A stretch of 64,000 bases of DNA, from NCBI GenBank assembly GCA_037176705.1, contig CM073905.1, forward strand, positions 33,636,986-33,700,985, read 5' to 3'. The translations under genes and the position numbers were made by a program. Numbering within the stretch: the first letter of the stretch is position 1; each line of letters starts with the position of its first letter. This stretch comes from Molossus alvarezi. Its lineage: Eukaryota; Chordata; Mammalia; Chiroptera; Molossidae. Of the stretch, positions 1 through 10,900 are shown in pieces. The notes below the pieces were generated by a model. It was not told where the DNA came from. It was given only the letters and a program-made list of their open reading frames with translations, and did no database searches.

Positions 1-306
1 AAATGTGCTAAGAGAATTGATCTTAAGTATTCTCACCACACACCAAAAAACGATAACTATGTGAGGTGATGATATCTAAATTAACTTGATCGTGGTCATC
101 GGTTCACAGTGTAGATGTATATTGAAACAGGTGCTACCCTATCACAGTCCACTTTTATTTTTAAAAAAGAATATTGCATTTTATTATCAAATTTCATATT
201 TGTAAAATGAACAAAAATCGCACATTGAGTTAATGGTTCGAGCTAAGTGTAAAGCTCAACCAAATCTTCCTGGCTGATGGGGCCGAAGTTAAAAAAGACA
301 CAGAGG

Positions 307-392
307 CCCTGGCCGGTTTGGCTCAGCCGTTGGAGCATCGGCATGCGGACCAGAGAGTCCTGGGTTCAGTTTCCGCCAGAGGCACGTACAAA
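307..392 (+). repeat. Truncated VES-type SINE
   Basis: CCCTGGCCGGTTTGGCTCAG head with B-box-like sequence and GGCACGTAC, then cut short into an A-rich end. Confidence 0.8.
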
Positions 393-1340
393 AAACAAAA
401 AAGACACAGAAACCCACAAAGAGATGATTCCAAATTGTTCAGTTCTTCAATTCTGTTCAGAATATTCGCAAATCAGTGTGTGACTGTACCTCTTGATCAC
501 TGCAGTTGATTAGGAGGTGCAGGAAAAACAACCCATCCCAAAGACCAACATTTGAACGCATAATGAAGCTTTTATACACGATTGCAACAAAGCCCAGCGG
601 ACGCGATGACGTCTTTGGTAAGTTTGGGTGATGTTCCAGTTCTTACCAACAGCATCCATTTAGGTATGGATTTAGCAGAGCCTTCAGGGCAAAAGTCTCA
701 ATGTCAGTCAGTTTTTAAAGTCCCTAGCTGATCAGGTAGAGAGGCCAGGGATCCAGGGCAGTGAGCACCCAGGCCTTCTCAGAGATGGCCCGGTCAGCAC
801 TAGGTGGCCCCCCTGCTGTGACAGCATTGCTCAGCCTTTGACCCTCCCATATAGGTCATGTGACCTCCTGTGGCCATCGCTGTGGCTCAGGTGTGACCAG
901 TCACCCAGGTGTGCTTTCTGTGACCACTGAGCAATTTTGTGTTGTAGACAAGACAGTTGACCACCTGCTGGGCATGTCCTCATTTAATCTTCCCAACTAC
1001 CCTGAGCACTCCCTGAAACCTTAACCCCATAGTAAAGATAGAAAACCAGAGTCTGATAAGAGAGGTGACTTCCCCCCAGGGACAAACTCAAGTTGGGGGC
1101 CTGGGTCTAGCTGATCCAAAGACCCAATTCTTAGCCACTACATGTTGGGGGACCCCAAAGGGAAGTGTTCTAAGAGTCTTACCAAAACAGACTTAACAGT
1201 TCTGTGCACAGCAACTATGACAAGGCCATTACCAGACCCTTAGAGCGTTTTCAACCGTTGCTCAATCGTGACAGTTGCGTAGTAAAACATTCCTGTGCCC
1301 AGAGCGTTGTCCAAATCTTTCACTTCAGAAAAGCTCCAGG
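393..1340. other. Intergenic flank with no recognised feature
   Basis: No exon-like frame, RNA gene or recent repeat is seen here. Short open frames lack any family resemblance. Confidence 0.5.
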
Positions 1341-1357
1341 AGCAACAATGGAAGTTC

Positions 1358-1570
1358 TGTTATTTTTTTCTTTATCGATTTCAGAGAGAGAAGAAGGGGG
1401 AGGGAGAGAGAAATAGAAACATCGATGAGAGAGAACATTGATTGGCTGCCTCCTGCATGCCCCCCACTGGGGATCGGGCCCACACCCTGGGCGTGTGTAC
1501 TGACCAGGAATCAAACTGACGACCTCTTGGTGCATGGGTCGACGCTCAACCACTGGGCCACACTGGCCAG
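1358..1570 (-). repeat. VES-type SINE (CAATAAA-tail form)
   Basis: Complete copy read on the - strand. It is flanked by imperfect target duplications, GCAACAATGGAAGTT before and GCAACACTGGAAGTT after. Confidence 0.9.
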
Positions 1571-1681
1571 GCAACACTGGAAGTTATTAAGACTGACATT
1601 TATTCACTGTCAAGTCACTTTCTAGATGGATTAGTCCCATGGAGACACCTCCTGGCAATGCCAATGGAAACATTCCTAACA

Positions 1682-1805
1682 CTCTGACCAGATAGTTCAG
1701 TTGGTTAGAGCATCACCCCGATATGCCAAGGTTCTGGGTTCTGTCCCCGGTCAGGGATAAGGAGAAACCAACAAATGTATAAATAAGTGGAATAACAAAT
1801 CAATG

Positions 1806-1847
<42 letters not shown>

Positions 1848-1895
1848 CCCCCTCCCTTCCTGTTTCTCTCTAAAATCAATAAATAAAATTTTAAG
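1682..1895 (+). repeat. tRNA-derived SINE, GATATGCCAAGG head type
   Basis: Head CTGACCAGATAGTTCAGTTG with ATATGCCAAGGTT and GTCCCCGGTCAGGG, followed by a long CT run (1,806-1,838) and an A-rich tail. It is a different head type from the other SINEs here. Confidence 0.8.
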
Positions 1896-2700
1896 AAAAG
1901 AAAAAAGAAAAGAAACACATCCTCGCAATTCAAACTGGCCCCTGGCAATTGGGCCACCGTGGGAGGTAATGAGCACCCTGTCCCTGCGGGAGTTTAACTA
2001 TGGGCCATGCGGCTATGTTCTCAGGGCTGCTAGGGTCAGGAGGGAACTTGCAGGTGAGACTTGGGCATCTTAAGGAAACTTCCAAGTCCCTGAACCTCTT
2101 GGGCTAAGACAGAGAGTTCTGATTCTCTCGTCCCTCTGCCAAGCTCCCCTCACTCCTTACTACTTCCGCTCATGCTTTCCCCAGGGCCTTGTGTTGTTCC
2201 CGGAGCTGCCACCCACGCCCTGGGCCTCCTGAACAGGGTGCCAGGTCAGGCTGATTTCACCTCATCTTTCAGTGATGCAGGACCATTGTGGTGAAGGGGA
2301 CTCCTCGGTGTCGCCCAGACCCGGGTGCAAATTCCGTCTCTCCCGCTTCCCAGTGAGCCTTGGGGACACGTTGCTTCATCTCCCTAAACCTCAATTTTCC
2401 TCCTCTGGGAAGTGGGGATCACTGCAGCTCTCACCCCACAGGGCTGGTAAATGGGACAGGCATGGGGACACGTACTAGAAATGTAAGTCTTCACTAAAGT
2501 CATCACTTCTTTTTATTGGTTTGGGTTTGTTCACAAAAGGCTGAGGACAGGACCAGCCCACATATGACGCTGTAGGCAGCTTTCTGCCCTGGGGGAGTTG
2601 AGGGTCCTTTTTCCTCCTACCTTCAAAATATAGCTCCCTTCTGCTGCTCACTGTGCTGCCTAAAAACCACCCTCAGTCACCTCTGTGGACAAAGGCCTGG
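1896..2700. other. Intergenic flank with no recognised feature
   Basis: Unique-looking sequence with no exon signals that I can support. Confidence 0.45.
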
Positions 2701-2725
2701 TGGCAGATTGCATTTCCCAAACACA

Positions 2726-2799
2726 GACACATCGAGAGCTCACATATCGCTATGTGGCAGCGGACACATCGAGAGCTCACATATCGCTATGTGGCAGCG
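2726..2799 (+). repeat. Perfect 37-bp tandem duplication
   Basis: The unit GACACATCGAGAGCTCACAT...GGCAGCG occurs at 2,726-2,762 and again at 2,763-2,799 with no difference, which suggests a recent slip or duplication. Confidence 0.9.
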
Positions 2800-2819
2800 T
2801 CACATCCACAGCTAAGTCA

Positions 2820-3192
2820 TAAAAGGCAGGACAGCTTCTGCCTTGTTCCCTGGAACCCTCCCAGGAGTCCCTGAGCTGCCTCGTCTTCTGACTGTGCCAT
2901 TTGAACAGCCCAGCTGCCCGAGGCCACCACACTCTGAGAAAGCCCAGAGATCAGCTCGTGGAGAGAGTTCCCGTGGAGATACCCTGAGACCCCACGAAGA
3001 AGAAGAAATGGCCAGGCAGCCCCTCCAGCTGAGCCACCCTTTGACTGTTCCCACACGAGAGACCTGTGTTGGAACTGCCAAGCTGAGCTCATCCCAAATT
3101 TCTGGTCCACAGAAACCCTCACAGATAATAAAATGCTGCTGTATCAGTGTGGTTGGGATGCTTTGTTACCCAGCCATAGATAACTGATACAA
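2820..3192 (+). repeat. Relic LTR of MaLR/MLT1 type
   Basis: The 3' end reads TTTGTTACCCAGCCATAGATAACTGATACA after AATAAAATGCTGC, the familiar end of mammalian MaLR LTRs. Diverged, and subfamily not assigned. Confidence 0.6.
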
Positions 3193-3387
3193 GCACAAAC
3201 CCTTCTCTTCGAGGAAAAAAAATCAACATCTCACCTACTAAGGGCCACACTGTCATAGGTTCTTTTACCCTCAGTAATAATAATGATGACAATAATAGCA
3301 GCTTCAATTTGTTCAGCTTTAACAAGTACCAAGCAATGGGTTATGGGTTTTATTTATTAATTAATTTATTTTTTCATGGGTTTTATT

Positions 3388-3600
3388 TTTCTTTTTTTCT
3401 TCTTATAGAGTGGGAGAAAGAGAGAGATGTTTCTCTAAATATTGACATGAGAGAGACACATCGAGTGGCTGCCACCCACAAGACCCCAACCAGGGCCGAG
3501 GACAGACTACAACCAAGGTATGTGCCCTTGTTGGGAACCAAGCCTGGGACTTTCCAGTCCGCGGGCTGACACTCTAACTGCTGAGCCAAATTGGCCAGGG
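3388..3600 (-). repeat. VES-type SINE
   Basis: Antisense copy ending CTGCTGAGCCAAATTGGCCAGGG, with the internal CACATCGAGTGGCTGCCACC segment. Confidence 0.88.
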
Positions 3601-4199
3601 CTGGGCTATGAGTTTCAAATATATAATCTCAGTGCACGCTGACCACAGTCCTATGAGTGCCCTATAGGTGCCCCATTTTTTAAGCCCCATTTTCCAGATG
3701 AGGCTCCAACAGATGAGATGATTTGATCACTGTCCACCGAGGCAAACCGGGGCTTGTCCCAGACCTCACTTCTCCCCCCTCTGTGCATCCAGCGATTCTT
3801 TTCCTTGGATCTTTCCAGAGTTCTCCCACAGGCACTCATTCCGCCCCCGCCCCAGCCCCTCCCTGGCCCCTGGGAGACAGGGAGGTAGTGATCTGCCTGC
3901 CCAGCTGACCTAGGATGGCGACATTGATCCCTACCCTGGCTGGGCCCCTGAGTACCAGAGTCAGGGCTCCTTGGGGAAAGAGGACTCGAGCTCCAGACTC
4001 GGCAGTTCCGGAGCTACTTCCGCAGGCAGCAGGTGACTCGGGGAGCCGCTGACGCTGGTGCAGGCTGTTATTCCCACACACGGACACTAGCTGTGACAGC
4101 CCCTGGGCTGGCTGCCAGGACACAGGATGAGCTGGGCCTGCACCTTGCTGTGAGGGGGGACACAGGCAGGTAAGTCACTACATTGTAGGACTAATGGAA

Positions 4200-4382
4200 T
4201 AATAGCAACGACACTGTATTTGGAGTATTTACTCAGCCCAGGCATGGGACTTGGGGCTTTGTCCAGTGCTGTTTCATCATGCAAGGACCCCATGAGATAG
4301 ACACTACTGTCATCCCCATTTGACAGGGAAGGAAACTGAGTCCCAGAGAGTCTGAATGTTTACCAAAGGTCACACAGAAGCC
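4200..4382 (-). repeat. MIR SINE relic
   Basis: ATCCCCATTTGACAGGGAAG, GAAACTGAGTCCCAGAGAG and AAAGGTCACACAG are MIR read in reverse. Confidence 0.7.
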
Positions 4383-4457
4383 CGATGCTCTGAGATTCCA
4401 AACATACCATGCAGGGAACAAGAGGTGTGCTCTCTCTACAGGAAAGAAACCTCAGGG

Positions 4458-4716
4458 CGCCCTGGCTGGTTTGGCTCAGCAGTTAGAGTGACAGCCCGTG
4501 GACCAGAGAGGCGCGGGTTCGGTTCCCACGAAGGGCACATATCTCGGTTGCAGTTTGGCCCCGACCCTTGGGGTCATGTGGGCAGCGAACACTTGATGTA
4601 TCTCTCTCACATCGATGTTTCTCTCTCTCCCTCTTTCCCTCCCTCCCACTCTATCTGAAGATATATGGAAAAAAAAAAATGTCTTTGGGTGAGGATAACA
4701 AAAAAAATTTTTAAAA
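4458..4716 (+). repeat. VES-type SINE (GGTGAGGAT-tail form)
   Basis: Complete copy flanked by near-perfect duplications of AAAGAAACCTCAGGG (4,443-4,457) and AAAGAAACCTTAGGG (4,717-4,731). Confidence 0.92.
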
Positions 4717-4756
4717 AAAGAAACCTTAGGGGTAGAGGGGCCGGGAGGAGGGTGGA

Positions 4757-4792
4757 GACCACCTGGAGGACCACCTGGAGGACCACCTGGAG
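4757..4792 (+). repeat. 12-bp tandem repeat, three copies
   Basis: GACCACCTGGAG repeated three times without a break, directly after the SINE at 4,458. Confidence 0.9.
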
Positions 4793-4986
4793 GCAGTGGC
4801 TTTTGAGCTGGGCCTGGCAACATGAGTAAGAGTTTGTCATGGAGAAGGGAAGGGCTGACATCTGGGCAGAGGACTCAGAAGGAGCAGAGGTGTGGCCATG
4901 TGTAAGTAATAGGGTGTTCAGAGAATGGGGAGCATTTCCAGGGCTAGAGCAGGAGGGGATGGAGGTGGGGATAAAAGAGGAAGTCA

Positions 4987-5238
4987 CCCTGGCCGGTTTT
5001 GCTCAGTGGTTAGAGCGTCGGCCTGCGGTCCAGAGAGATCCGGGTTCGGTTCCCGCTAAGGGCACGTACCTCGGTTGCAGTTTGTCCCCGGCCCTGGTTG
5101 GTCGTGCGGGTGGCAGCCACTCGATGTGTCCCTTTCACGTCAATGTTTCTCTCACTTTCTCGTCCTCTCTCTCCCTTTCACTCTACCTGAACAAAAAATG
5201 GAAACGTGTCCCCGGATGAGGATAAAAAAAAAAAAAAA
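4987..5238 (+). repeat. VES-type SINE (GGTGAGGAT-tail form)
   Basis: Complete copy with AGAGGAAGTCA duplicated on both sides (4,976-4,986 and just after 5,238). Confidence 0.92.
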
Positions 5239-5819
5239 AGAGGAAGTCAGAAAAGGGCGCTAGGGCTGGCAGGTGAAGGGCCTCAGTCCTGCAGGTGATG
5301 AGGAAGCAGACAGAAGTCATGTGTGCCAATTGTGGAGGTGGGTGTGGGCTGGAGGAGCGGCATGGGAGGAGACCTGGCTCCCAGCCCCATCACCCCTGTT
5401 CCAGCCCCGGTGCTCACACCAGCGGCAGGAAAAACAGAGATGACCAGAACTTCCCCGGAGGCTGGGAAACTGGGGAGGAGGACTCCCAGCAGCCAGGAGA
5501 TCACTAAGTCCCGCGTCTTGACCTATTTGCCTCACTCTTCTCTTAAAAGCGATGCTCCTAGAAGGAAATGCTCCCCTCAACTAGAGATTTTCTCCAACAG
5601 AGGCATTTGAGGCGGCACCGCTGGAATACTTGTGGGTGAGGCGCCCCCCCCCCATACTCCTTACCACCCTCCATTACCAGAAGCATTCTGGCAGTCTTCT
5701 TGCCTACCCGTCCCTCGGGAATAGAACAGAACCCCTTAGTTTCACTCTTTAACTTCCCCCTCCGGCCTCCAGCTGTCTTTACCTATCTGGTTTCAGCTCC
5801 ACTTCTGCTTTAGGGGCGA

Positions 5820-6138
5820 AAGCAGAACCAATGGGCAAAGGGCTCAGAGGAGGGTGGCGAGTGAGTTAGACCCTCGGGACCTTCCCGGGAGCCTGTGCCT
5901 TTAAGGGCAGGGGCGGGGCGAGCCCTGGGGGCGTGTCCTCGGGCAGGGGCGGTGTAAGGGGCAGTGCCGGAGCCGGGCGGGGACCGGCTCCGGGACCCGC
6001 CCGAGACACTGCCGGGGGCGGGGCGCCTGGGCGGGCGGTACCGGGGCGGAAGGCTGGGCCAGCGGGCGGGGACTGGGAAGGCCGCGAGGCCCGGCGAGGT
6101 CGAGGATCGGAGGTTACGGGTCCGAGGCCCGGCACGAG
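5820..6138 (+). promoter_or_regulatory. SLC8B1: CpG-island promoter and 5' non-coding exon of SLC8B1
   Basis: The stretch is the densest CpG and GC region of the window, with several GC boxes (GGGGCGGGGC near 5,909 and 6,015) and a CCAAT box at 5,828-5,832. No TATA box is seen, as is usual for housekeeping CpG-island promoters. It ends at a strong splice donor, CACGAG|GTAAGG, with the exon boundary at 6,138. The next good acceptor is AACCTGCAG at 7,731-7,739, just before the start codon exon, so exon 1 would be entirely non-coding. The exact transcription start cannot be read from sequence. Whether transcription also runs leftward from this island is unknown. Confidence 0.75.
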
Positions 6139-6984
6139 GTAAGGGGAGCCTGCTGCCCGCTAGGGCGCCGCGGGAAGACCCCGCGCTCCGAGTCCACCTT
6201 GCCCACCTCCGTCGGGCTGGGGAAACTGAGCGCCTCGATGTTGTCGGGATCGCGCATCTAGAAAGTGCAGCCGCCAAGGTGGTCCCTGTCCCAATTTTCT
6301 GCCCCGCACCTTCCTATTACTCTGCAGAACTTCCCGACCGTCGGAGCTCTTGGCCCCGGGTGGGCGCCGGGGGCACGCACACGCCCCCTCGTGCGTGAGG
6401 ACAAGAAACCCGCGATCGATAGACAGGAGGCGCCTGCGGATCCTCAGGCGGGGGGCACCGAGGGCCAGCGTCGGTCTCCATGTTCAGGGAGAAGCAAAGG
6501 CTCGGAAGGGTGAAGTGATCTCCCCAGTGCTGAAAGCTGGAGTCTTGCAGATCAGCGCTTCCACGTCGGTGGCAAGTGAAGTTGAGCAACGAAAGAGGTT
6601 AGAGTCAACAAGTGAGGAAGGAGCGCTGGGACGGGCCCGTCGGCCCGTCTGTCCCCTTCTCCTCTGGCCTCCTCTGCCCCGGCCTGGGCATTGAGAAAAC
6701 CTGTGCAAAGGATTGCAAAAAAGAAAAAGAAAAGAAAAAAAATCAACGTTGTTTTCTGGGCTTTTTTCTTGATGGCAAAAATAAAACGTGTTCATCTATG
6801 ATACATGGAAGAGCCGAAAGGACATTAGTATGCCAAAGCTTTTTTGTTTTTTGTTTTGTTTTTCAGTTTAATGTCTTTGGAAGAAAAATGAAGTCGTTTT
6901 TGCCCTGGTGTTGAGGGAAGAGGCAGAGCCCAAAGGGGACCTGCTAACATTCTGTGAGCAATTCGTTTCCCTCTGGGTTTTGTC

Positions 6985-7260
6985 ACCTCCTTGCTGTGTG
7001 ACCTCAGGCTGAGTATGCCACTCCTCTGAGCCCAGCGTCCTCCTCCGCTAAAGGGGTGGGGACCATAACCTCTCCAGAATTGTTCTGAGAACAAATGAGG
7101 GAGGCAAGGTGTTGTGGTTGAGTGACGCCAGGACCTGGCTCTGTGCCTCAGTTTATTCATCTGTAGAATGGAGTAAGAGCAGTGCCCCCTCCAGGCCAGT
7201 TGTGGGGATTAAATGAGTCATCAGTATCAAGTGCTTGACTCAGCATAAGACATAGAACAA
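6985..7260 (+). repeat. MIR SINE relic
   Basis: TGTGCCTCAGTTTATTCATC, TGTAGAATGGAGTAAGAGCAG and GGATTAAATGAGTCATC are the MIR core and 3' half. Confidence 0.65.
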
Positions 7261-7739
7261 CAGTGTTGCTTAGTAGTCTCAAACTGGTGGCCCAGAAGCT
7301 AAATCCACTCCCCAAAGTGTGTTTTCTTTGTTCTGAGGACTTGCAGAATCCTCAGCACTGCCCACTTCCTGTACTTATCTAACTCAGCTGGCCCCTGGAG
7401 GCAGCAATCTCTGGACTCTGAATCTCAAGATAGTCCCTTCCAGCTTCCATATTCCAGTTTCTGGTGAGGAGGGTCATAGGTTTCCATGGAGACATTACTG
7501 GGGGCACAGGAAGAAGGGCATCTCAATCTGCTTGCTGAATGAGCAGTGTGGGGTGAGTGGCATGGGTCTCCCCAGTAACCTCCACCCCGAATGTGTGTTT
7601 CCACGTGTGTTTTCCTTTGGTGGGGGAGGGGGAAGGGCAGTTCCTCAGTTGAAAGAGTTTTCAGGCCCCTCCTGCTGGGTGTTTGGGTCTTCAGTGACAC
7701 TGTCCCTCCTTCTCACCCCCAACCTGCAGGCAGCTGGAG

Positions 7740-7967
7740 CTGCCAACCACTTGCAACTGAAACGCTGCAGAAGGGGAAGCAGAGGGTGAAGGCCAGGTCC
7801 TGTGTGGGCTGATGGCCAGCAGACGACTGTATCTGCACTGGGTGCTGCCTTTGTTCTGGGTGCTGCTGATGGTGGAGACACTGTCCGGGGCCTATGGCCC
7901 ACCTGCAGGGGCCCACACCAGCCTTCCATTTCCAGCCTCAGGTGTGAACCAGACCCCTGTGATAGAT
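7740..7967 (+). CDS. SLC8B1: SLC8B1 coding exon 1 (start codon exon)
   Basis: The exon probably begins at 7,740 after AACCTGCAG, has about 72 nt of 5' leader, and starts translation at the ATG at 7,812. It encodes residues 1-52, including a hydrophobic leader (LPLFWVLLMVETL) and the sequon NQT. It ends in phase 0 at Asp52 before GTGAGT. Confidence 0.93.
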
Positions 7968-10900
7968 GTGAGTATCCGGGCGGGAAGCTGGCATTAAGTG
8001 GGAGTGTATTCATCCAATCAACACATGTTTATTGAGCATCTACTATGTTCTAAGCACTAAGCTGATCCCTGGGCTATACTAGGGAACACTAGAGACAAAA
8101 ATCCCTGCCCTCATGGAGCTAACAGTCTCCTGGGAGGTCAGATAAGGAAGTAAACATGTAAAGTTCAGGTGGTGAGATGCTGTGAATAACAGGATCAAGT
8201 GATATTGAGGAGGTGGGGGTATAAGGGGGAGAGTGTATTTATAATTGCTTCAGATTAGGTGGTCACAGGTGGCTTCTATGAGGAAGTGATCTTTGAGCCA
8301 AGCTCTGGATGAAGAAAAGCCCATCTGTGGGGAGAGCATTCCAGGTAGGACACAATAGCAAGTGCAAAGGCCCTGATACAAGAACAAGCTTAGTGTGTCC
8401 CTTATAGCAGTGAGGAGGCTGGAATGGCTGGAACAGAGTGAGTGAGGGGAAGAGAGTTAACAGATAAGGATGGAGAAGTAGTGATGGCCAGATTATAAAA
8501 GGCCTTACATTCTGAGACTAGGAGGTTAGATTTGTTTTATGATAGTGGGGAGCCAATGGAGGGTTTTCAACAGAGGGATGTCAAAATCAGATTTATTTCT
8601 TCAAGGGATCTCTCTGGCTTCTCTGGGGAGAATGGATTGAGAAGGATGAGTGGCAGTATGGGACCCATGGGGAGGCTCCTGCAGCTGTCTAGATGAACCA
8701 TGATGGATCTGAGAGATAGGAAAGAAGTGAGATTTGGGATAAATGTTGGAGGCACAATGGGTGGGATGTACTGATGGATTAGGCGGAGGGGCATGGTGGT
8801 GGGAGAAAGAGAGGAGTCAAGGATGACTTCAGATTCTTGGCCTAGGCCACTGGGGGATGGTGGTGACACTGAGTTGGATGTACTGAGTGAGAAACAATGG
8901 GGTCCCTTGGGTGAGAGGCGAACAGGCTTCCTCCCCAGGCAGGGAGGGCGTGGGCCAATGAGAACGTGGGCCATTGAGAACATGCGTCATTCCATTCTGA
9001 GGTCTGTGAGGGCAGGAGAGGTCACGGTGGTCCTGGAGTGAGTGATTGAAGGGAGGGGACTGCTCAGGATGACCTGGGGCAATTCCTCCCCACTGGTACC
9101 TAAGAGTGTTTAGTGCCCACACCACCTTGGTGGGGCAGCAGAGTGCTTGCGTGCCCACCCCCAGAGGCAGTTGAACAGCAATTACACCATTTTACAGATG
9201 AGAAAGTGGTTTGTGGTCACTGTGTTATAAACCAACTGCTGCCTCTCAGGGTGCGCTCGTTGCCGGGCCGGAAAACCGGCGTTAACTGTACGTTGTGCTA
9301 GGTTATCTCTGAGTTAGTGAGCTCTGCCGAGCTCACCAAATTCTCCCCAAGCCCCCTGAAATGGGTATGCTTATCTCTGTGCTGTAGATGAGGACACTGA
9401 GGAGCAGGGAGGGGAAGCTGGCCGCGAGGGAAGGGACAGAATTAGAGTCTGAACTCTGTGGCCTCCTCGCGTCAAATTCAGTCATTCGACAAATATTTAT
9501 TTATTTATCGTTAATCCTCACTCAAGAATCTTTTTCCATTGATTTTTAGATAGAGTGGAAGGGAAGAAGGGAGGGGAAGAGAGAGAGAAATATCGATTGG
9601 TTGCTTCCTGCACGACCCTGGCCAGGGCCGGGATCAAACATGAAACCCAGGTACCTGCCCTTGACTGGGAATCAGATCTTCGACCCTTTGGTCTGCAGGC
9701 TGACTCTCTAACCCCTGAGCCAAACCAGCCATAAAGGGCTAAGGGCTCAACAAATATTTCTTGAGCACCTACTGTGTGTCAGGAACTGTGCCACATGCTG
9801 GAGGGGTATAACAGTTTTGCAGCTTCTTTTATGCATTTGAAATGCAGGAGAGAACTCCAGAAGTTTGGAGAAAGCAAGGTGGGAGTTGGATTATAGGATA
9901 ATTAGCAAGATTCAGTGCTCTTTTGAGAGTCAATACCCACGTCAAGAGGTTATTACTTCTGGTATTTCAAAGGTATGTTAACTAGATGCACAAGAAAAAT
10001 GGGCAGGGCTGGCTTAAAACCTTTCACTGAAGAAGTTATACCGGCCCGACCAGGCAGGTGTGGCTCAGTGGATGAGCATCAACCCATGCACCAAGAGATA
10101 GCTGGTCCGATTCCCGGTCAGGGCACATGCCCAGGTTGTGGGCCCAATCCCCAGTGGGGGGCATGCAGGAGGCGGCCAGTTGATGTTCTCTCTCATCGAT
10201 GTTTCTAGCTCTCTTTTCCGCTCTCTAAATATCAATAAAGAAGAAAAAAATTTTTAAAAAAAGAAGTTGTACAGGCCTGGGACCTAGTCAGGTGACCTTC
10301 CCAGTTAGGAAGTTGTGATCTGATCACCCTGTGAGGTTACTCTCCAGGACCCTCTTTAAGGCCAAGGGCGTTTGCCTAAGCATGTATGGCATGACTGCAT
10401 AAAGGGCTAATAGCCATTAGAGAGAGAGCTACTCCAAGTCACTAAGAGAAAGCAAGCACCCCAACAGAAGAAACTTGTTCAAAGAAGGGATACCAGTGAC
10501 TAGAGCACCTAACTTCGCAAGCCCTCGGGGGCTGGCGGTTGAGCGTGGAGGTTTCTCCCACAGAGTGCAGGTGCGGCTGTGGACGAGCCCATTTCCCACT
10601 GCTGGTGGGAGTGGGTGTAAGCCCAGCTATGGGGAGGGCATTTTGGTAAAATCCCTCAGTGTCTGAGATGCTTACCTCTCTGCAACAAAGCAAGTCACGT
10701 GGATTTTTGGGCTTCTCAGTGCATATAAAAGCTAAGTTCGTACTGCACTGGATGATGTTAATGAACAAGTTTGAAATAGCGCAAGAATTACCGACACGTG
10801 ACACAGAGACACGAAGCGAGCAAATGCTGTTGGGAAAACGGCGCCGATAGGCTTGCTTAACGCAGGGTTGCCACAGACCTAACTTGTAATGCACGCGTGT

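Noticed and set aside
1806..1850. CRISPR-like or regulatory repeat array
   Set aside because: It is a simple CT run inside a SINE tail; there are no spacers.
4987..5060. tRNA-gene-like A and B boxes (here and in every SINE head)
   Set aside because: These are the polymerase III promoters of tRNA-derived SINEs; the sequences cannot fold as a full cloverleaf with a normal anticodon arm.
5810..6277. Pro/Arg-rich open frames across the CpG island
   Set aside because: Stop codons are rare in GC-rich DNA; composition explains them, and no family matches.
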